Positions 44,608 to 54,418 are shown, counted from the stretch's first letter. The stretch: DNA of 64,000 bases from Stenotrophomonas sp046736075 (GCF_046736075.1 NZ_CP177163.1:1984001-2048000), one strand, 5' to 3'. Notes: generated by a model not told the origin, from the sequence alone. Made by a program: numbers and translations.

Positions 44608-45453
44608 TCAGTCCTGCCCGGCCAGCGGCGCCAGCGTGGTGCGCAGCTCGGCATACACGGCGTCGGTCTGCGGGCGCACCTCGTGCCACTGCTGGAAGCT
44701 GGCCGCGGCCTGCTCCACCAGCATGCCCAGGCCATCGACGGTGTTGCGGCACTGCGCCGCACGCGCCCAGGCCAGGAAGGCGATGGCCGCGTCGCCGTAA
44801 TTGAGGTCAACCGCGGTGGTCATGCTGTTGACCAGCGACAGCGGCAGCTCGAACTTCGCCTCGCGGTCGCGGCCGGCCGAGGTGGCGTTGACGATCAGCT
44901 CGAAGTCGCCCAGGTCGCGCAGGTCGTCCCAGTAGCGGCTCAGGGCACGCCCGGGCTCGCCGATCGCATCGACCAGCGCGTCGGCCCGCTCGGTGGTGCG
45001 GTTCACCACCACCAGCTCGCGGATGCCGGCATCGAGCAGGGCCGGCGCCACGCTGCGCGCCGAGCCGCCGGCACCGAGCAGCAGCACGCGGCGGCCACGC
45101 AGGTCCAGCTCATGGCGTTCGGTGAGGTCGCGGACCAGGCCCACACCGTCGGTGGTGTCGCCGTGCCAATAATCACCCTTGCGCAGCAGCGTGTTGACCG
45201 AGCCGGCCAGCTTGGCGCGCGAGGTGAATGTTTTGCACAGCGCGAACGCCGCTTCCTTGAGCGGGGCGGTGATGTTGGCGCCCACGCCACCATCGGCGGC
45301 GAACGCCTCCAGCGCGGCGGTGAACGCGGCAGGCGACGCCTCGATGGCGCGGTAGTCCAGCGCGATGCCTTCCTGGCGCGCGAAGGCGGCATGGATGTGC
45401 GGCGACTGCGAATGGGCGATGGGCTGGCCGAATACGGCGTAACGGGCGGTCAT
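44608..45453 (-). CDS. aroE: shikimate dehydrogenase
   Basis: A 281-residue enzyme that reduces 3-dehydroshikimate with NADPH. The N-terminal substrate domain has YAVFGQPIAHSQSPHIHAAF and the catalytic Lys66 in ANITAPLKEAAF with Asp102 in DTTDGVGLV; the nucleotide domain has VLLLGAGGSARSVAPAL and VVNRTTERADAL. The ATG at 45453 is chosen to give the usual N-terminus. The upstream gene is divergent. Confidence 0.95.
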   Translation of the reverse strand: MTARYAVFGQPIAHSQSPHIHAAFARQEGIALDYRAIEASPAAFTAALEAFAADGGVGANITAPLKEAAFALCKTFTSRAKLAGSVNTLLRKGDYWHGDTTDGVGLVRDLTERHELDLRGRRVLLLGAGGSARSVAPALLDAGIRELVVVNRTTERADALVDAIGEPGRALSRYWDDLRDLGDFELIVNATSAGRDREAKFELPLSLVNSMTTAVDLNYGDAAIAFLAWARAAQCRNTVDGLGMLVEQAAASFQQWHEVRPQTDAVYAELRTTLAPLAGQD

Positions 45454-45507
45454 GGGTGTCTTAAACTCCGGGCCTGGATTGGAACGCAAACCCCAACGGA
45501 AGCGACG

Positions 45508-46374
45508 ATGCGCACTCCCCTGTCACTGCTCGCGCTGAGCCTGAGTTTACTCTTCGTACCGGGCGCGATGGCGCTTTCCGAGTTCGGCATCGAAGGCATG
45601 GGCGTGGTCTCGACCAAGGCCAACGAGGCCCAGGCCACCGTCGCGCCGGACGGGCAGCGCATCGTATGGGCCTCGGACCGCAGCGGTGGTGCCGGGGGCT
45701 GGGACCTCTGGCAGGCGGTGCTGCGCGACGGGCGCTGGCAGGACCCCACGCCGCTGGCGCTCAACACCGGCAGCGATGAAACCGACCCCTACTTCAGCCA
45801 CGACGGGCGCTGGCTGTACTTCGCCTCCAACCGGCCCGGGGGGGGCGGCGGCTTCGATCTGTACACCGTGGCGGTACAGGCCGACGGCGGTTTCGGGCCG
45901 GTGATGGCGCTGCCGGTCACGATCAACACCCGGGCCAACGAGCGTCGCCCGGCACTGCGCCCGGATGGGCAGGCCCTGTTGTTCGCGCGCGATGGCGCCG
46001 GCACGCGCGGCGGGTTCGATCTGTTCCAGGCGGCGGTGCAGGACAACGGTTTCGCTGCGGTGACCGCGTTGCCAGCTCCGCTCAACGGCCCGGCCGACGA
46101 ACTGGGTGGCGAATGGCTGGGCAACGACGGTGCGCTGGCCATCACCCGCGTGGCCGGCGGCCAGTCGCAGGTGTGGCTGGTGGGCTGCGATCACGGCCAG
46201 GCTGCGGTGCCGCTGGCGCTGTCATTCAACACCGCCGACGGCCAGACCGGCGCGCCGGTGGTGGATGCGTCCAAGCCGTCCGAGCTGGTGCTGGCGGGTC
46301 AGGCGCGGGCGCCCCGGGCGGGCGGATTGGATCTGTATCGGATCCGGGCACCGTCGGTGGCCGGGTGCCGGTGA
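45508..46374 (+). CDS. exported PD40/TolB-like beta-propeller protein
   Basis: A 288-residue protein with a signal peptide (LLALSLSLLFVPGAMA) and WD40-like PD40 repeats: VAPDGQRIVWASDRSGG, YFSHDGRWLYFASNRPGGGG and LRPDGQALLFARDG. Such propellers lie in the periplasm and bind proteins or peptidoglycan-linked partners. No further domain is present, and the partner is unknown. It is divergent from aroE. Confidence 0.82.
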   Translation: MRTPLSLLALSLSLLFVPGAMALSEFGIEGMGVVSTKANEAQATVAPDGQRIVWASDRSGGAGGWDLWQAVLRDGRWQDPTPLALNTGSDETDPYFSHDGRWLYFASNRPGGGGGFDLYTVAVQADGGFGPVMALPVTINTRANERRPALRPDGQALLFARDGAGTRGGFDLFQAAVQDNGFAAVTALPAPLNGPADELGGEWLGNDGALAITRVAGGQSQVWLVGCDHGQAAVPLALSFNTADGQTGAPVVDASKPSELVLAGQARAPRAGGLDLYRIRAPSVAGCR

Positions 46375-46413
46375 GAGCCGGAGCAGCCGACCCACGGCCG
46401 GCTCACCCTGCCG

Positions 46414-46686
46414 CTACGGCCGCTGCAACAGGTCGGCACGCAGCCGTTCGTACTCGGCTTCACTGATCTCGCCGTTGTCCTTGCGCTGGTTCAGCGCGGC
46501 CAACTGCGCCTGCAGCGCCGGCGAAAGCTGCGCTTCGCGGGCCACGCGCGCGGCGGCCGAGGGCTGTTCCGGTGCCCGTCGTGCGGCACGGCGCACGCCG
46601 CGGATCACCAGGCCGATCACCACCGCAAAGGCGAGTACGCCCGCGCTCCAGGTGACCCACTGCACCCATCCCATCGTCTGCATCAT
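46414..46686 (-). CDS. SHOCT-domain membrane protein
   Basis: A 90-residue protein with one membrane helix (WSAGVLAFAVVIGLVIRG) and a C-terminal SHOCT motif (LAALNQRKDNGEISEAEYER). It lies directly downstream of hemB (31 bases). SHOCT domains are thought to mediate oligomerisation; function is unknown. Confidence 0.75.
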   Translation of the reverse strand: MMQTMGWVQWVTWSAGVLAFAVVIGLVIRGVRRAARRAPEQPSAAARVAREAQLSPALQAQLAALNQRKDNGEISEAEYERLRADLLQRP

Positions 46687-46717
46687 CGTCGTCCTGTTCG
46701 CGTGTTGGCGCGTATTG

Positions 46718-47707
46718 TCAGCGTTCGCGCAGCCAACGCGCCACCTGCGGGGCGAAATAGGTCAGCACGCCATCGGCGCCCGCGCGCTTGAAGCCGATCA
46801 GCGATTCGAGCACGCAGGCGCGCTCGTCCAGCCAGCCGTTGGCGAAGGCCGCCTTCATCATCGCGTACTCGCCGCTGACCTGGTACGCGAAGGTCGGCAC
46901 GCCGAACTGCTGCTTCACCCGGCGCACCAGATCCAGGTAGGGCATGCCCGGCTTGACCATCACCATGTCCGCGCCCTCCTCCAGGTCCAAGGCGATCTCG
47001 CGCATCGCCTCGTCGCCGTTGGCCGGGTCCATCTGGTAGGTCTTCTTGTCGGCCTTGCCGAGGCTGGCCGAGCTGCCCACCGCATCGCGGAACGGGCCGT
47101 AGAACGCCGAGGCGTACTTGGCCGAGTAGGCCATGATGCGCACGTTGACATGGTTGTCGGCGTCCAGCGCGCGGCGGATGGCGCCGATGCGGCCATCCAT
47201 CATGTCCGACGGCGACACGATGTCCACGCCAGCGGCAGCATGCGACAGCGACTGCCTGACCAGCGCCTCGACGGTGATGTCGTTGAGCACGTAGCCGTTG
47301 CCGTCGATGATGCCGTCCTGGCCGTGGGTGGTGTACGGGTCCAGTGCGATGTCGGTCATCACGCCCAGCTCCGGGAAGCGCGATTTCAGTGCGCGGATGG
47401 CGCGCTGCGCCAGGCCGTTGTCGTCCCACGCGGCCGCCGCATCCAGCGACTTGCCGGCCGGGTCGATCACCGGGAACAGGTCGATCACCGGGATGCCCAG
47501 CTCCAGCGCCTCTTCGGCGACCTTGAGCAGTTCGTCGATGGACAGGCGCTCCACGCCCGGCATCGAGGCCACCGGCGCGCGGCCCTCCAGCTCGTGCACG
47601 AACACCGGATAGATCAGGTCGTCGGTGGTCAGCGTGTTCTCGCGCATCAACCGGCGCGAGAACTCGTCGTGACGCATGCGGCGGGGGCGATAGTCGGGGT
47701 GGGCCAT
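46718..47707 (-). CDS. hemB: porphobilinogen synthase (delta-aminolevulinic acid dehydratase)
   Basis: A 329-residue HemB that joins two 5-aminolevulinate molecules in haem synthesis. Active-site lysines are in MAYSAKYASAFYGPFRDA and ADMVMVKPGMPYLDL. The metal region reads DIALDPYTTHGQDGI, Asp-type rather than the Cys-rich zinc type, so a magnesium-dependent enzyme as in Pseudomonas is expected. Length is typical. It lies between the bestrophin gene and the SHOCT gene on the same strand. Confidence 0.96.
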   Translation of the reverse strand: MAHPDYRPRRMRHDEFSRRLMRENTLTTDDLIYPVFVHELEGRAPVASMPGVERLSIDELLKVAEEALELGIPVIDLFPVIDPAGKSLDAAAAWDDNGLAQRAIRALKSRFPELGVMTDIALDPYTTHGQDGIIDGNGYVLNDITVEALVRQSLSHAAAGVDIVSPSDMMDGRIGAIRRALDADNHVNVRIMAYSAKYASAFYGPFRDAVGSSASLGKADKKTYQMDPANGDEAMREIALDLEEGADMVMVKPGMPYLDLVRRVKQQFGVPTFAYQVSGEYAMMKAAFANGWLDERACVLESLIGFKRAGADGVLTYFAPQVARWLRER

Positions 47708-47734
47708 GAAGTGCTCCGGGACGGTATACGGGGG

Positions 47735-48652
47735 TTACTGCAGCAGGTACTGCCGCGGTTGCAGCGGCTCGGGCAGCGGCTGCACGCCGAGGCTGTCGAG
47801 CAGGTCGATCTCGATGGTGCGCACCAGCGCATCCAGCGGCAGGTCGTTGGGCTCCAGCCCGAACGGCTCTTCCATTTCCTCGCCAAGCTGGTCCAGGCCG
47901 AAGAAGGCATAGGCCAGCACCGCCGACACCACCGGCGTGGCCCAGCCCAGCGAGCTGGCCAGGCCGAACGGCAGCAGCACGCAGAACATCCAGGCGCAGC
48001 GGTGCAGCAGCAGCGTGTAGGCGAATGGCAGCGGCGTGGACAGAATGCGCTCGCAACCGGCCTGGATGCTCGACATCGCGTGCAGGCGGGTCTCGAACTG
48101 GGCGTAGAGGATCGGGTCCAGACGGCCGGCGCGCAGCGGCTCGGCCAGGTCGGCGGCGATCATCGCCAGCAGCTGGTCCGGCGCGTTCAGGCGCTCGCCG
48201 AAGCGCGCCCGGTCCGCCTCGGCTACCCAGGGCAGCGCGGCCAACGCGACATCGCGCCCGCGCAGTCTGGCGGCCAGGGCGTGTGCGAAACCAATGCCCA
48301 GGCGGCAGATGCGGTCGCGGCGCGGCGCGTCGTCGGCCAGCAGCGCGGTGCACAGCCGCGCCAGGCTGCGTGATTCATAGACCAGCTGGCCCCACAGCTT
48401 GCGTCCTTCCCACCACCGCTCGAAGCAGGCGTTGTTGCGGAAGCTGAGGAAGATCGACAGCACCAGGCCGAGCAGGGTGAACGGGGCCACCGAAACGCGT
48501 TCGATGCCGGGCGGATGCCACACCTCGGCCAGGGTGGCTGCGGCAACCGCCAGCAACAGGATCGCCAGCACCTTGGGCGCCACCGCCGGAACGATGGAGC
48601 CGCGCAGGATGTACAGCAGTTGCCAGCCGTGGGGACGAGGGCGAATGATCAT
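47735..48652 (-). CDS. bestrophin-like (RFP-TM) anion channel protein
   Basis: A 305-residue membrane protein of the bestrophin/UPF0187 family. It has PFTLLGLVLSIFLSFRNNAC and FERWWEGRKLWGQLVYESRS, the typical R-x-N and RWWEGR region, then a C-terminal AYAFFGLDQLGEEMEEPFG. Family members form pentameric anion channels. It is 27 bases upstream of hemB. Confidence 0.9.
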   Translation of the reverse strand: MIIRPRPHGWQLLYILRGSIVPAVAPKVLAILLLAVAAATLAEVWHPPGIERVSVAPFTLLGLVLSIFLSFRNNACFERWWEGRKLWGQLVYESRSLARLCTALLADDAPRRDRICRLGIGFAHALAARLRGRDVALAALPWVAEADRARFGERLNAPDQLLAMIAADLAEPLRAGRLDPILYAQFETRLHAMSSIQAGCERILSTPLPFAYTLLLHRCAWMFCVLLPFGLASSLGWATPVVSAVLAYAFFGLDQLGEEMEEPFGLEPNDLPLDALVRTIEIDLLDSLGVQPLPEPLQPRQYLLQ

Positions 48653-48791
48653 CGGTGCAGGAAAAGCGCCCGGACGGGCGTTGCGCCGCCGGCAGCAGCC
48701 AGGGCGGCAGGGAGCATTCTACGCCGATGCGTGCAGGCCCCCATGACGGTGCGACCGTCTGTCGCACCGGTGCAGGCGACGCAGGGCCGGC

Positions 48792-49040
48792 TCAGACGAT
48801 GCCGCCGCCCAGCCCCAGGCGCAGGATCGCCACCACGACCACGATGCCGTTGAGGACCAGCCCGGCCCAGGCCCGGCCGCGCTTGCTCGGATGCGTGAAC
48901 AGGATTCCGATGGCAGCGATGATCGCCCCCACCGCAGCGAAGGGAATCAGGAACCAGTTGCCCCAGCCCAGCAGCGGAATCAGCGCCAGGATCATCCACA
49001 GCAGCGCCAGAATGCCCCACAACAGACTGATCAATCCCAT
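48792..49040 (-). CDS. small DUF4190-like membrane protein, 82 aa
   Basis: The protein has about three hydrophobic segments (LLWGILALLWMILALIPLLG, FLIPFAAVGAIIAAIGILF, AGLVLNGIVVVVAILRLGLG). The R-G-R-A-W-A-G-L-V-L-N-G turn before the last helix is like DUF4190 proteins. Function is unknown; it stands alone. Confidence 0.7.
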   Translation of the reverse strand: MGLISLLWGILALLWMILALIPLLGWGNWFLIPFAAVGAIIAAIGILFTHPSKRGRAWAGLVLNGIVVVVAILRLGLGGGIV

Positions 49041-49219
49041 GCCGCGATTCCTTGTAATGGTGTGGCCTGGCCCACCATAGCGTAAAGGCAGGCATGCGCG
49101 TGTGCGCCGGCCTCACCCCGACGGTGCTAGCGTGAAGATGAGGGGTTGGCACCGATTCAGTCGCCAGCCCCGATGATCGCGCCACAGGCCGAACGGCCCA
49201 TACCATCAGGGGTGATGCC

Positions 49220-49678
49220 ATGAACATCCGATCCATCGCACTGCTGGGCCTGCTGCTGACCGTGGCCGGCTGCGCCAGTACCTCCAAGGTGATGCTGGGC
49301 CAGGCGCGCGCGCCGGTCGACCCGGCCACCGTGCAGATCTATTCGACGCCGCCGGCCGGGTCGGTCGAAATCGCCCAGCTGGAATCCTCCAGCGCGGTCG
49401 GTTTCGGTACGCAGGGCCAGACCGACGCGGCGGTCATGCGACTCAAGCGCGAAGCGGCTGCCCTCGGCGCCAACGGCGTGATCCTGATGGGCGTGGGTTC
49501 CAGCGGCTCGCCGGTGGGCATGTCGGTGGGCGCCGGCAGCTACGGCTCGCACGTGGGCGGTGGCGTGGGCATCGGCATTCCGACCACGCAGAAGCGCGCG
49601 GCCGGGGTGGCCATCTGGGTACCCAATCCGCCGCCGGCTGCCCGCCTGCCGGCGCAGACGATCACGCCGCAGAAGTGA
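49220..49678 (+). CDS. lipoprotein, 152 aa
   Basis: The signal peptide ends at LLLTVAGC (Cys18). The mature part has VEIAQLESSSAVGFGTQGQ, TDAAVMRLKREAAALGANGV and ILMGVGSSG, a short fold resembling proteins with one alpha/beta repeat of the YajG or DUF4156 kind, then a Gly-rich stretch. Function is unknown. It is convergent with the DUF885 gene. Confidence 0.75.
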   Translation: MNIRSIALLGLLLTVAGCASTSKVMLGQARAPVDPATVQIYSTPPAGSVEIAQLESSSAVGFGTQGQTDAAVMRLKREAAALGANGVILMGVGSSGSPVGMSVGAGSYGSHVGGGVGIGIPTTQKRAAGVAIWVPNPPPAARLPAQTITPQK

Positions 49679-49687
49679 TGCGGCCCC

Positions 49688-49717
49688 GGGGATGCCGGCC
49701 AGCGGCCGGCATGCCCC
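49688..49717. terminator. hairpin between convergent genes
   Basis: GGGGATGCCGGCC and GGCCGGCATGCCCC pair around AGC in the 45-base gap between the lipoprotein and DUF885 genes. It can end transcripts of both strands, but there is no T-run; it may be a palindromic repeat element. Confidence 0.55.
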
Positions 49718-49723
49718 GCAGGG

Positions 49724-51526
49724 TCATTGGCGGTGCTTGGGCACGAACACCTCGTTGACCGCCTCGGCGAGCTGGTCCGGCGGCAACAGGCCCTGATCGA
49801 GCAGGAAGTTGTTGAACGCCAACCGGTCGAAGCGGGCGCCCAGCGCCAGTTCGGTCTGCATGCGCAGTTCCAGGATCCGCGTGTAGCCGTAGAAGTAGCT
49901 GCCGGCCTGGCCGGGCGCGCGGACGGTGTAGCGATCCAGTTCCTGGGTCGCCATCGCCTTGGACAGGCCCACCTCGTCGATCAGCACACGCTCGGCAGTG
50001 GCACGGTCGGTGAGTCCGAGGTTGAGCATCGGATCGAGCATCGCGCGCGCGGCGCGCAGCAGGCGGAACTGCAGGGCGATCAACTGCCCGTCCAGCGGTT
50101 CGTAGGGCACCATCTCCGCTTCGGCATACAGCGCCCAGCCTTCAACGTTGACCGAGTTGAACGCGAACATGGTGCGCGCCAGCGAGATGCCGCGCTCGAC
50201 CATCGCGGTGAACTGCAGTTCGTGGCCGGGCCGGCCTTCGTGCGCGCTCAGCGTCCACGCTGCCGAGCCGAAGTTGAAGTCGTCGTACTGCGCCGCCTTG
50301 TCGCCGGCGGCGGGATTGCCCAGCGGCAGCACGAAGGTGCCCTGCTGACCGGTGTTGCCGACCAGCGGCGCCGGCAGGAAGTGCGGCGCCGGCGAGGCTG
50401 CGCTCTCGGCCGCTGACCCCAGCCGCATCTGCATCGGCCGCTGCGGCACATCGACGATTTTTTCGCGACGGATGATCGGGTCGATGGCATCGATCACGCC
50501 ACGGTAGTGGTGTTCCAGCTGGTCGTCGGCGATCTTGTCGCCCTTCAGCGCGCGCACCACCGCCACCGGGCTGGTCGGGTCGGTCACCTTCAGGCCCTTG
50601 GCCTGTACCACCAGCGGGGCCAGCTGGCGCATCGCCGAGCGGGTTTCCATGAACTCCAGCTGCGCACGCTGCATCAGCAGCGCCGGGGCGATGTCGATAC
50701 CCACGCGCTTGAGCTGGAAGGCGTATAGCGGTGCCGGCAGGCGGGTATCGGTACGCGCCTTGGGCAGCACTTCGCTGCGGGTCCAGTCGCGGTACTCGCG
50801 CAGCTGCGTGGCGATGGTCTTCAACGCCTCGTCGGCGCCGGCCACCTTGTACTTGCCGAACAGCTGCTCGATGCCGCTGATGTAGGTGTCCACGTTGGCC
50901 AGCGACTGCTCGACCTCGATCTTCGTCGGCTGCAGCAGGGACGTGTCGGCCAGGCGCTCTTCATAGCGCTGGCGCGACAGCGTAGTGACCGGCTGGCTGC
51001 CCGGCAGCAGGCCGGCGTAGCGCTTGAGGCGGTCCAGCGCCTTGGCGCGGCGCTCGGCGGGAACCTGGTCGGACAGCAGCAGGTTGAGGCCGCTGAACAC
51101 GGTCTGCGGCGTGTCCGTCCACGGCAGCAGGTATTTGTCGTTGAGCTCGCTGCCTTCGATGTTCTGGGTGGCCGCGGCGATCATGATCGCCAGGTCCTGG
51201 CGCACGTTGGGATCGCGTTCGGTGGCCAGCTTGCCCTGCAGCTCGGTGCGCGCCTTGGCCATTGCCGCCCGATAGCGCGCGCCGTTGTCCGGACCGAAGT
51301 CGGCCACCTTGTCGTCGTACCCCGGCACGCCGAAGAAACCGGTCTCCTCCGGCTGGAACGGGCCCTGCGCGTCCAGCAGGATCTGCGCCAGCGCATTGCT
51401 GCGCACCACCCAGGCCGGGCTGGCGGGCGCCTTGCTGGCGGCCGGCGCGGCGGCCAGGGCCGGCGGCGCGCTTAGTGCGGCGGGAACGGAGAGGGCCAGC
51501 GCAACGGCAAGGACGAGCGGCTTCAT
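49724..51526 (-). CDS. DUF885-family exported protein
   Basis: A 600-residue protein with a signal peptide (VLAVALALSVPAALSAPPALA). The DUF885 domain shows AWTLSAHEGRPGHELQFTAM, which contains the HExxH-like HEGRPGH metal motif, and later VEGWALYAEAEMV and YFYGYTRILELR. The family is related to metallopeptidases, probably acting on peptides in the periplasm; the substrate is unknown. Confidence 0.88.
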   Translation of the reverse strand: MKPLVLAVALALSVPAALSAPPALAAAPAASKAPASPAWVVRSNALAQILLDAQGPFQPEETGFFGVPGYDDKVADFGPDNGARYRAAMAKARTELQGKLATERDPNVRQDLAIMIAAATQNIEGSELNDKYLLPWTDTPQTVFSGLNLLLSDQVPAERRAKALDRLKRYAGLLPGSQPVTTLSRQRYEERLADTSLLQPTKIEVEQSLANVDTYISGIEQLFGKYKVAGADEALKTIATQLREYRDWTRSEVLPKARTDTRLPAPLYAFQLKRVGIDIAPALLMQRAQLEFMETRSAMRQLAPLVVQAKGLKVTDPTSPVAVVRALKGDKIADDQLEHHYRGVIDAIDPIIRREKIVDVPQRPMQMRLGSAAESAASPAPHFLPAPLVGNTGQQGTFVLPLGNPAAGDKAAQYDDFNFGSAAWTLSAHEGRPGHELQFTAMVERGISLARTMFAFNSVNVEGWALYAEAEMVPYEPLDGQLIALQFRLLRAARAMLDPMLNLGLTDRATAERVLIDEVGLSKAMATQELDRYTVRAPGQAGSYFYGYTRILELRMQTELALGARFDRLAFNNFLLDQGLLPPDQLAEAVNEVFVPKHRQ

Positions 51527-51604
51527 GCGGGAACTCCAGCGAAGAGATGCCTGCGACCCTACGCACTCAGGGCACGGGCGGCAATCGGCCGGAGGTCATG
51601 CCGC

Positions 51605-52150
51605 TCAGGCCTCCAGTGCCTGCAGCGGTACCGACGGTGGCAGCGCCGGCGCGGGCGGGCAGTCGCCCTGTGCCCGGCAATCGGCCAGCTCGCAGCGGGT
51701 GACCGCCTCGGCATCGTCCAGCGCGGTGAGGTCGATGGTGTGGGTGTCGCCGGTCAGCACGTACATCACCGGATAGTCCCACTGCGCCTGCTGCCGCCGG
51801 CCGGCCAGGAACAGGTCGCCGTGCGCCTGGGGGCCGCGCACTTTCAGCACCAGGTCGGCCCGGCCACTGCCGTCGCTGCCATGCTGCAACGTGCCCACCG
51901 GCAGGTAACCGTCGTCGATCGGCTCACCCAGCGCCTGCGCCAGCTCGATGCTGCACCGCGCACGCCGCATCGCCTCCATATAGGGTTCGCTGCCACGGCT
52001 CCACTGTGACCAACGGTCCAGCGCGAACCCGACCACCAGCGCGGCGGCCAGCACCGACAGCAGGACCAGCGCGGGCATGGCCCAGCGCCAGTGGCGCGCC
52101 CACCAGCCGCGGCGTGCAGGGGTGGGGGGAAGCGGTGGCGACGGTGTCAT
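51605..52150 (-). CDS. Coa1-like membrane-anchored protein
   Basis: A 181-residue protein with one membrane helix (ALVLLSVLAAALVVGFALD) and an external domain AQALGEPIDDGYLPVGTLQ followed by ADLVLKVRGPQAHGDLFLAG, which resembles the cytochrome oxidase assembly Coa1 domain. A Pro/Ala-rich tail ends the protein. No cytochrome oxidase genes are near, so a role in oxidase assembly is uncertain. It stands 39 bases after the DPP-IV gene. Confidence 0.6.
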   Translation of the reverse strand: MTPSPPLPPTPARRGWWARHWRWAMPALVLLSVLAAALVVGFALDRWSQWSRGSEPYMEAMRRARCSIELAQALGEPIDDGYLPVGTLQHGSDGSGRADLVLKVRGPQAHGDLFLAGRRQQAQWDYPVMYVLTGDTHTIDLTALDDAEAVTRCELADCRAQGDCPPAPALPPSVPLQALEA

Positions 52151-52189
52151 CGGCGTACTCCTTGTCGAGCCGGTGGCGGGGCAACGCGA

Positions 52190-54418
52190 TCAGGGGGCCA
52201 GGCAGCGCCCCAGGAAATCCTCGGCCAGGCGATAGCGGTGCAATGCGTTGCTGCCCGACAAGCCGTGCTTGGCGCCGGGGTAGGTCATCAGCTCGAACGG
52301 CTGGCCACGCTTCTGCAACGCGCTCATCAGCACGGTGGAGTTGGTGAACAGCACGTTGTCGTCGGCCATGCCGTGGATCAGCAGCAGGCGCGAACGCAGG
52401 CCGTCGATGTGCGCCAGCACGCGGGCCTGCTCATAGCCCTTGGCATTGTTGCCGGGCAGGTTCATGTAGCGCTCGGTGTAGTGGGTGTCGTACAGGCCCC
52501 AGTCGGTGACCGGCGCCCCTGCCACGCCACAGGCGTACGTATCGGATGCCTTGGCCAGCAGCATCAGGGTCATGTAGCCCCCGTTGGACCAGCCCTGCAC
52601 GCCGATGCGCGCCGGGTCCACCCAGGGCTGCTGTTTCAGCCAGGCCACACCACGCAGCTGGTCGTCCACTTCGACCGTGCCCTGCACGCCATACAGCGCG
52701 CCACCGAAGTCGCGGCCACGGCGGGGCGTGCCACGGTTGTCCAGCGAGAACACCACATAGCCCTGCTGGGCCAGGTACTGGTTGAACAGGTGGTCACCAC
52801 GACCGGGCCAGCTGTCGGTGACGGTCTGGCTGGCCGGCCCGCCGTAGACGTACACCACCACCGGATATCGCTTGGCGGGGTCGAAGCCGGTCGGCTTGAT
52901 CAGGCTGTAATGCAGCGCGGTACGGCTGTCGGCGGCGGTGAGCGTGCCGAACTCGACCGGGCGCTGCGCATCCAGGTAGCGCGCGTAGGGATGGGCCGGG
53001 TCGGACAGGTTGTTCTCGACCAGGGTGGCGATCTTCTCGCCGTTGGCACGGTACAGCGCGATCTGCGGCGGGGTGGTGGTGTTGGACCAGCTGTCCACGT
53101 AGACGCTGGCGTTGCGCGCGAAACTGGCGCTGTGCATGCCCGGGGCCTGCGACAGGCGCTGCGGTGCACCGCCCTGCAGCGGCACGGCATAGATCTGGCT
53201 CTCGCGGGAGGAGTCGACGCCGGCACGGAAATAGGCCTTGCCCGCCGCTTCGTCCACCGCCAGCAGTTCATCGACCGGCCACGGGCCGCTGGTCAGCGCG
53301 GTGACGGTCTTCCCATCCTCGGACACCCGGTACAGGTGCTCGAAGCCGCTGCGCTCGGACGACCACACGAACCCACCCTGCGTGAGGAAATGCAGGTTGT
53401 TGTGCAGCGGTACCCAGGTGCGCGAGGTTTCGGTGATCAACGTGTGCTGACGGCCGCTGGCCAGATCGGCCTGGATCAGCTCCAGGGTCTTCTGGTCGCG
53501 CGATTGGCGCTGGAAGGTCAGGCGTTGCGGATCGCGCCAGTCGACGCGGGCCAGGTAGATGTCCGGGTTGCGGCCCAGGTCGATCCAGCGCGGCGCGGCA
53601 TCGGCCTGCGGTGCGATCACGGCCAGCGTCACGGTGACGTTGTGGTCGCCGGCGGCCGGGTAGCGCTGCTCGATCATCTCGGTGCGGTCGGCATACATCT
53701 CGTAGCGCTTCTGCACCGGCACCGGGCTTTCGTCGATGCGCGCGAAGGCGATCGCCGAGTCGTCCGGTGCCCACCAGTACCCGGTATGGCGATCCATCTC
53801 CTCATCGGCGACGAATTCGGCCACGCCGTTGCCGATGGTGTCGCTGCCATCGCGGGTGAGCTGGATCTGCCGGCCGCTGGCCAGGTCGATCACCCACAGG
53901 TTGCGGGCACGCACGAAGCTGACGAAGCCGCCCTTGGGCGAGAGCTTGGCGTCGGTGGCGAAGCCCTCGCCGTGGGTGAGCTGGCGCACGGCGGCCTGGC
54001 CCTGCTTGTCCAGGTCGTACAGGTAGAGTTCGCCGCCAAGCGGGAACAGCAGCGTGCGCGCGTCCGGCGACCACTGGTAATCGACAATGCCGGTCATCGC
54101 GGCGATGCGCTGGCGTTCGCGGCGGGCCTTCTCGGCGTCGCTCAGGGTCTCGGTGCCGGGCAGCACCACCTTGGAATCCACCAGCAGGCGGGTCTGTCCG
54201 CTGGCGATGTCGTAGGCCCACAGGTCCAGCTGGTTGCGGTCGGCGTCCTTGCCGCGCAGGAAGCTGACGCGCGACCCATCGGGGGCCACCTTGGGTTTCA
54301 TCAGGGTCGGGCCGGACAACGGCAGCGGACCGGTGATGGCCTCCAGAGTGAGCTTTTCGGCGTGGGCGAGCGAGGTCGTGGCGAGCATCAGGGCGAGCGA
54401 AGCAAACAGGTGGCGCAT
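52190..54418 (-). CDS. S9-family dipeptidyl peptidase IV-like serine peptidase
   Basis: A 742-residue periplasmic peptidase. A signal peptide (FASLALMLATTSLAHAE) is followed by an eight-bladed-type propeller (N-terminal DPPIV_N, including EEMDRHTGYWWAPDDSAIAF with the glutamates that fix the peptide N-terminus) and the catalytic domain: QGWSNGGYMTLMLL (Ser at about 611), HGMADDNVLF (Asp) and YPGAKHGLSG (His). It removes N-terminal dipeptides, with preference for Pro/Ala in second place. It is common in Stenotrophomonas and Xanthomonas. Confidence 0.93.
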   Translation of the reverse strand: MRHLFASLALMLATTSLAHAEKLTLEAITGPLPLSGPTLMKPKVAPDGSRVSFLRGKDADRNQLDLWAYDIASGQTRLLVDSKVVLPGTETLSDAEKARRERQRIAAMTGIVDYQWSPDARTLLFPLGGELYLYDLDKQGQAAVRQLTHGEGFATDAKLSPKGGFVSFVRARNLWVIDLASGRQIQLTRDGSDTIGNGVAEFVADEEMDRHTGYWWAPDDSAIAFARIDESPVPVQKRYEMYADRTEMIEQRYPAAGDHNVTVTLAVIAPQADAAPRWIDLGRNPDIYLARVDWRDPQRLTFQRQSRDQKTLELIQADLASGRQHTLITETSRTWVPLHNNLHFLTQGGFVWSSERSGFEHLYRVSEDGKTVTALTSGPWPVDELLAVDEAAGKAYFRAGVDSSRESQIYAVPLQGGAPQRLSQAPGMHSASFARNASVYVDSWSNTTTPPQIALYRANGEKIATLVENNLSDPAHPYARYLDAQRPVEFGTLTAADSRTALHYSLIKPTGFDPAKRYPVVVYVYGGPASQTVTDSWPGRGDHLFNQYLAQQGYVVFSLDNRGTPRRGRDFGGALYGVQGTVEVDDQLRGVAWLKQQPWVDPARIGVQGWSNGGYMTLMLLAKASDTYACGVAGAPVTDWGLYDTHYTERYMNLPGNNAKGYEQARVLAHIDGLRSRLLLIHGMADDNVLFTNSTVLMSALQKRGQPFELMTYPGAKHGLSGSNALHRYRLAEDFLGRCLAP

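Noticed and set aside
46375..46410. Hairpin between the PD40 and SHOCT genes as intrinsic terminator
   Set aside because: Inverted GTGAGAGCCGG-type arms exist but are imperfect and lack a T-run; it may be a decayed palindromic repeat.
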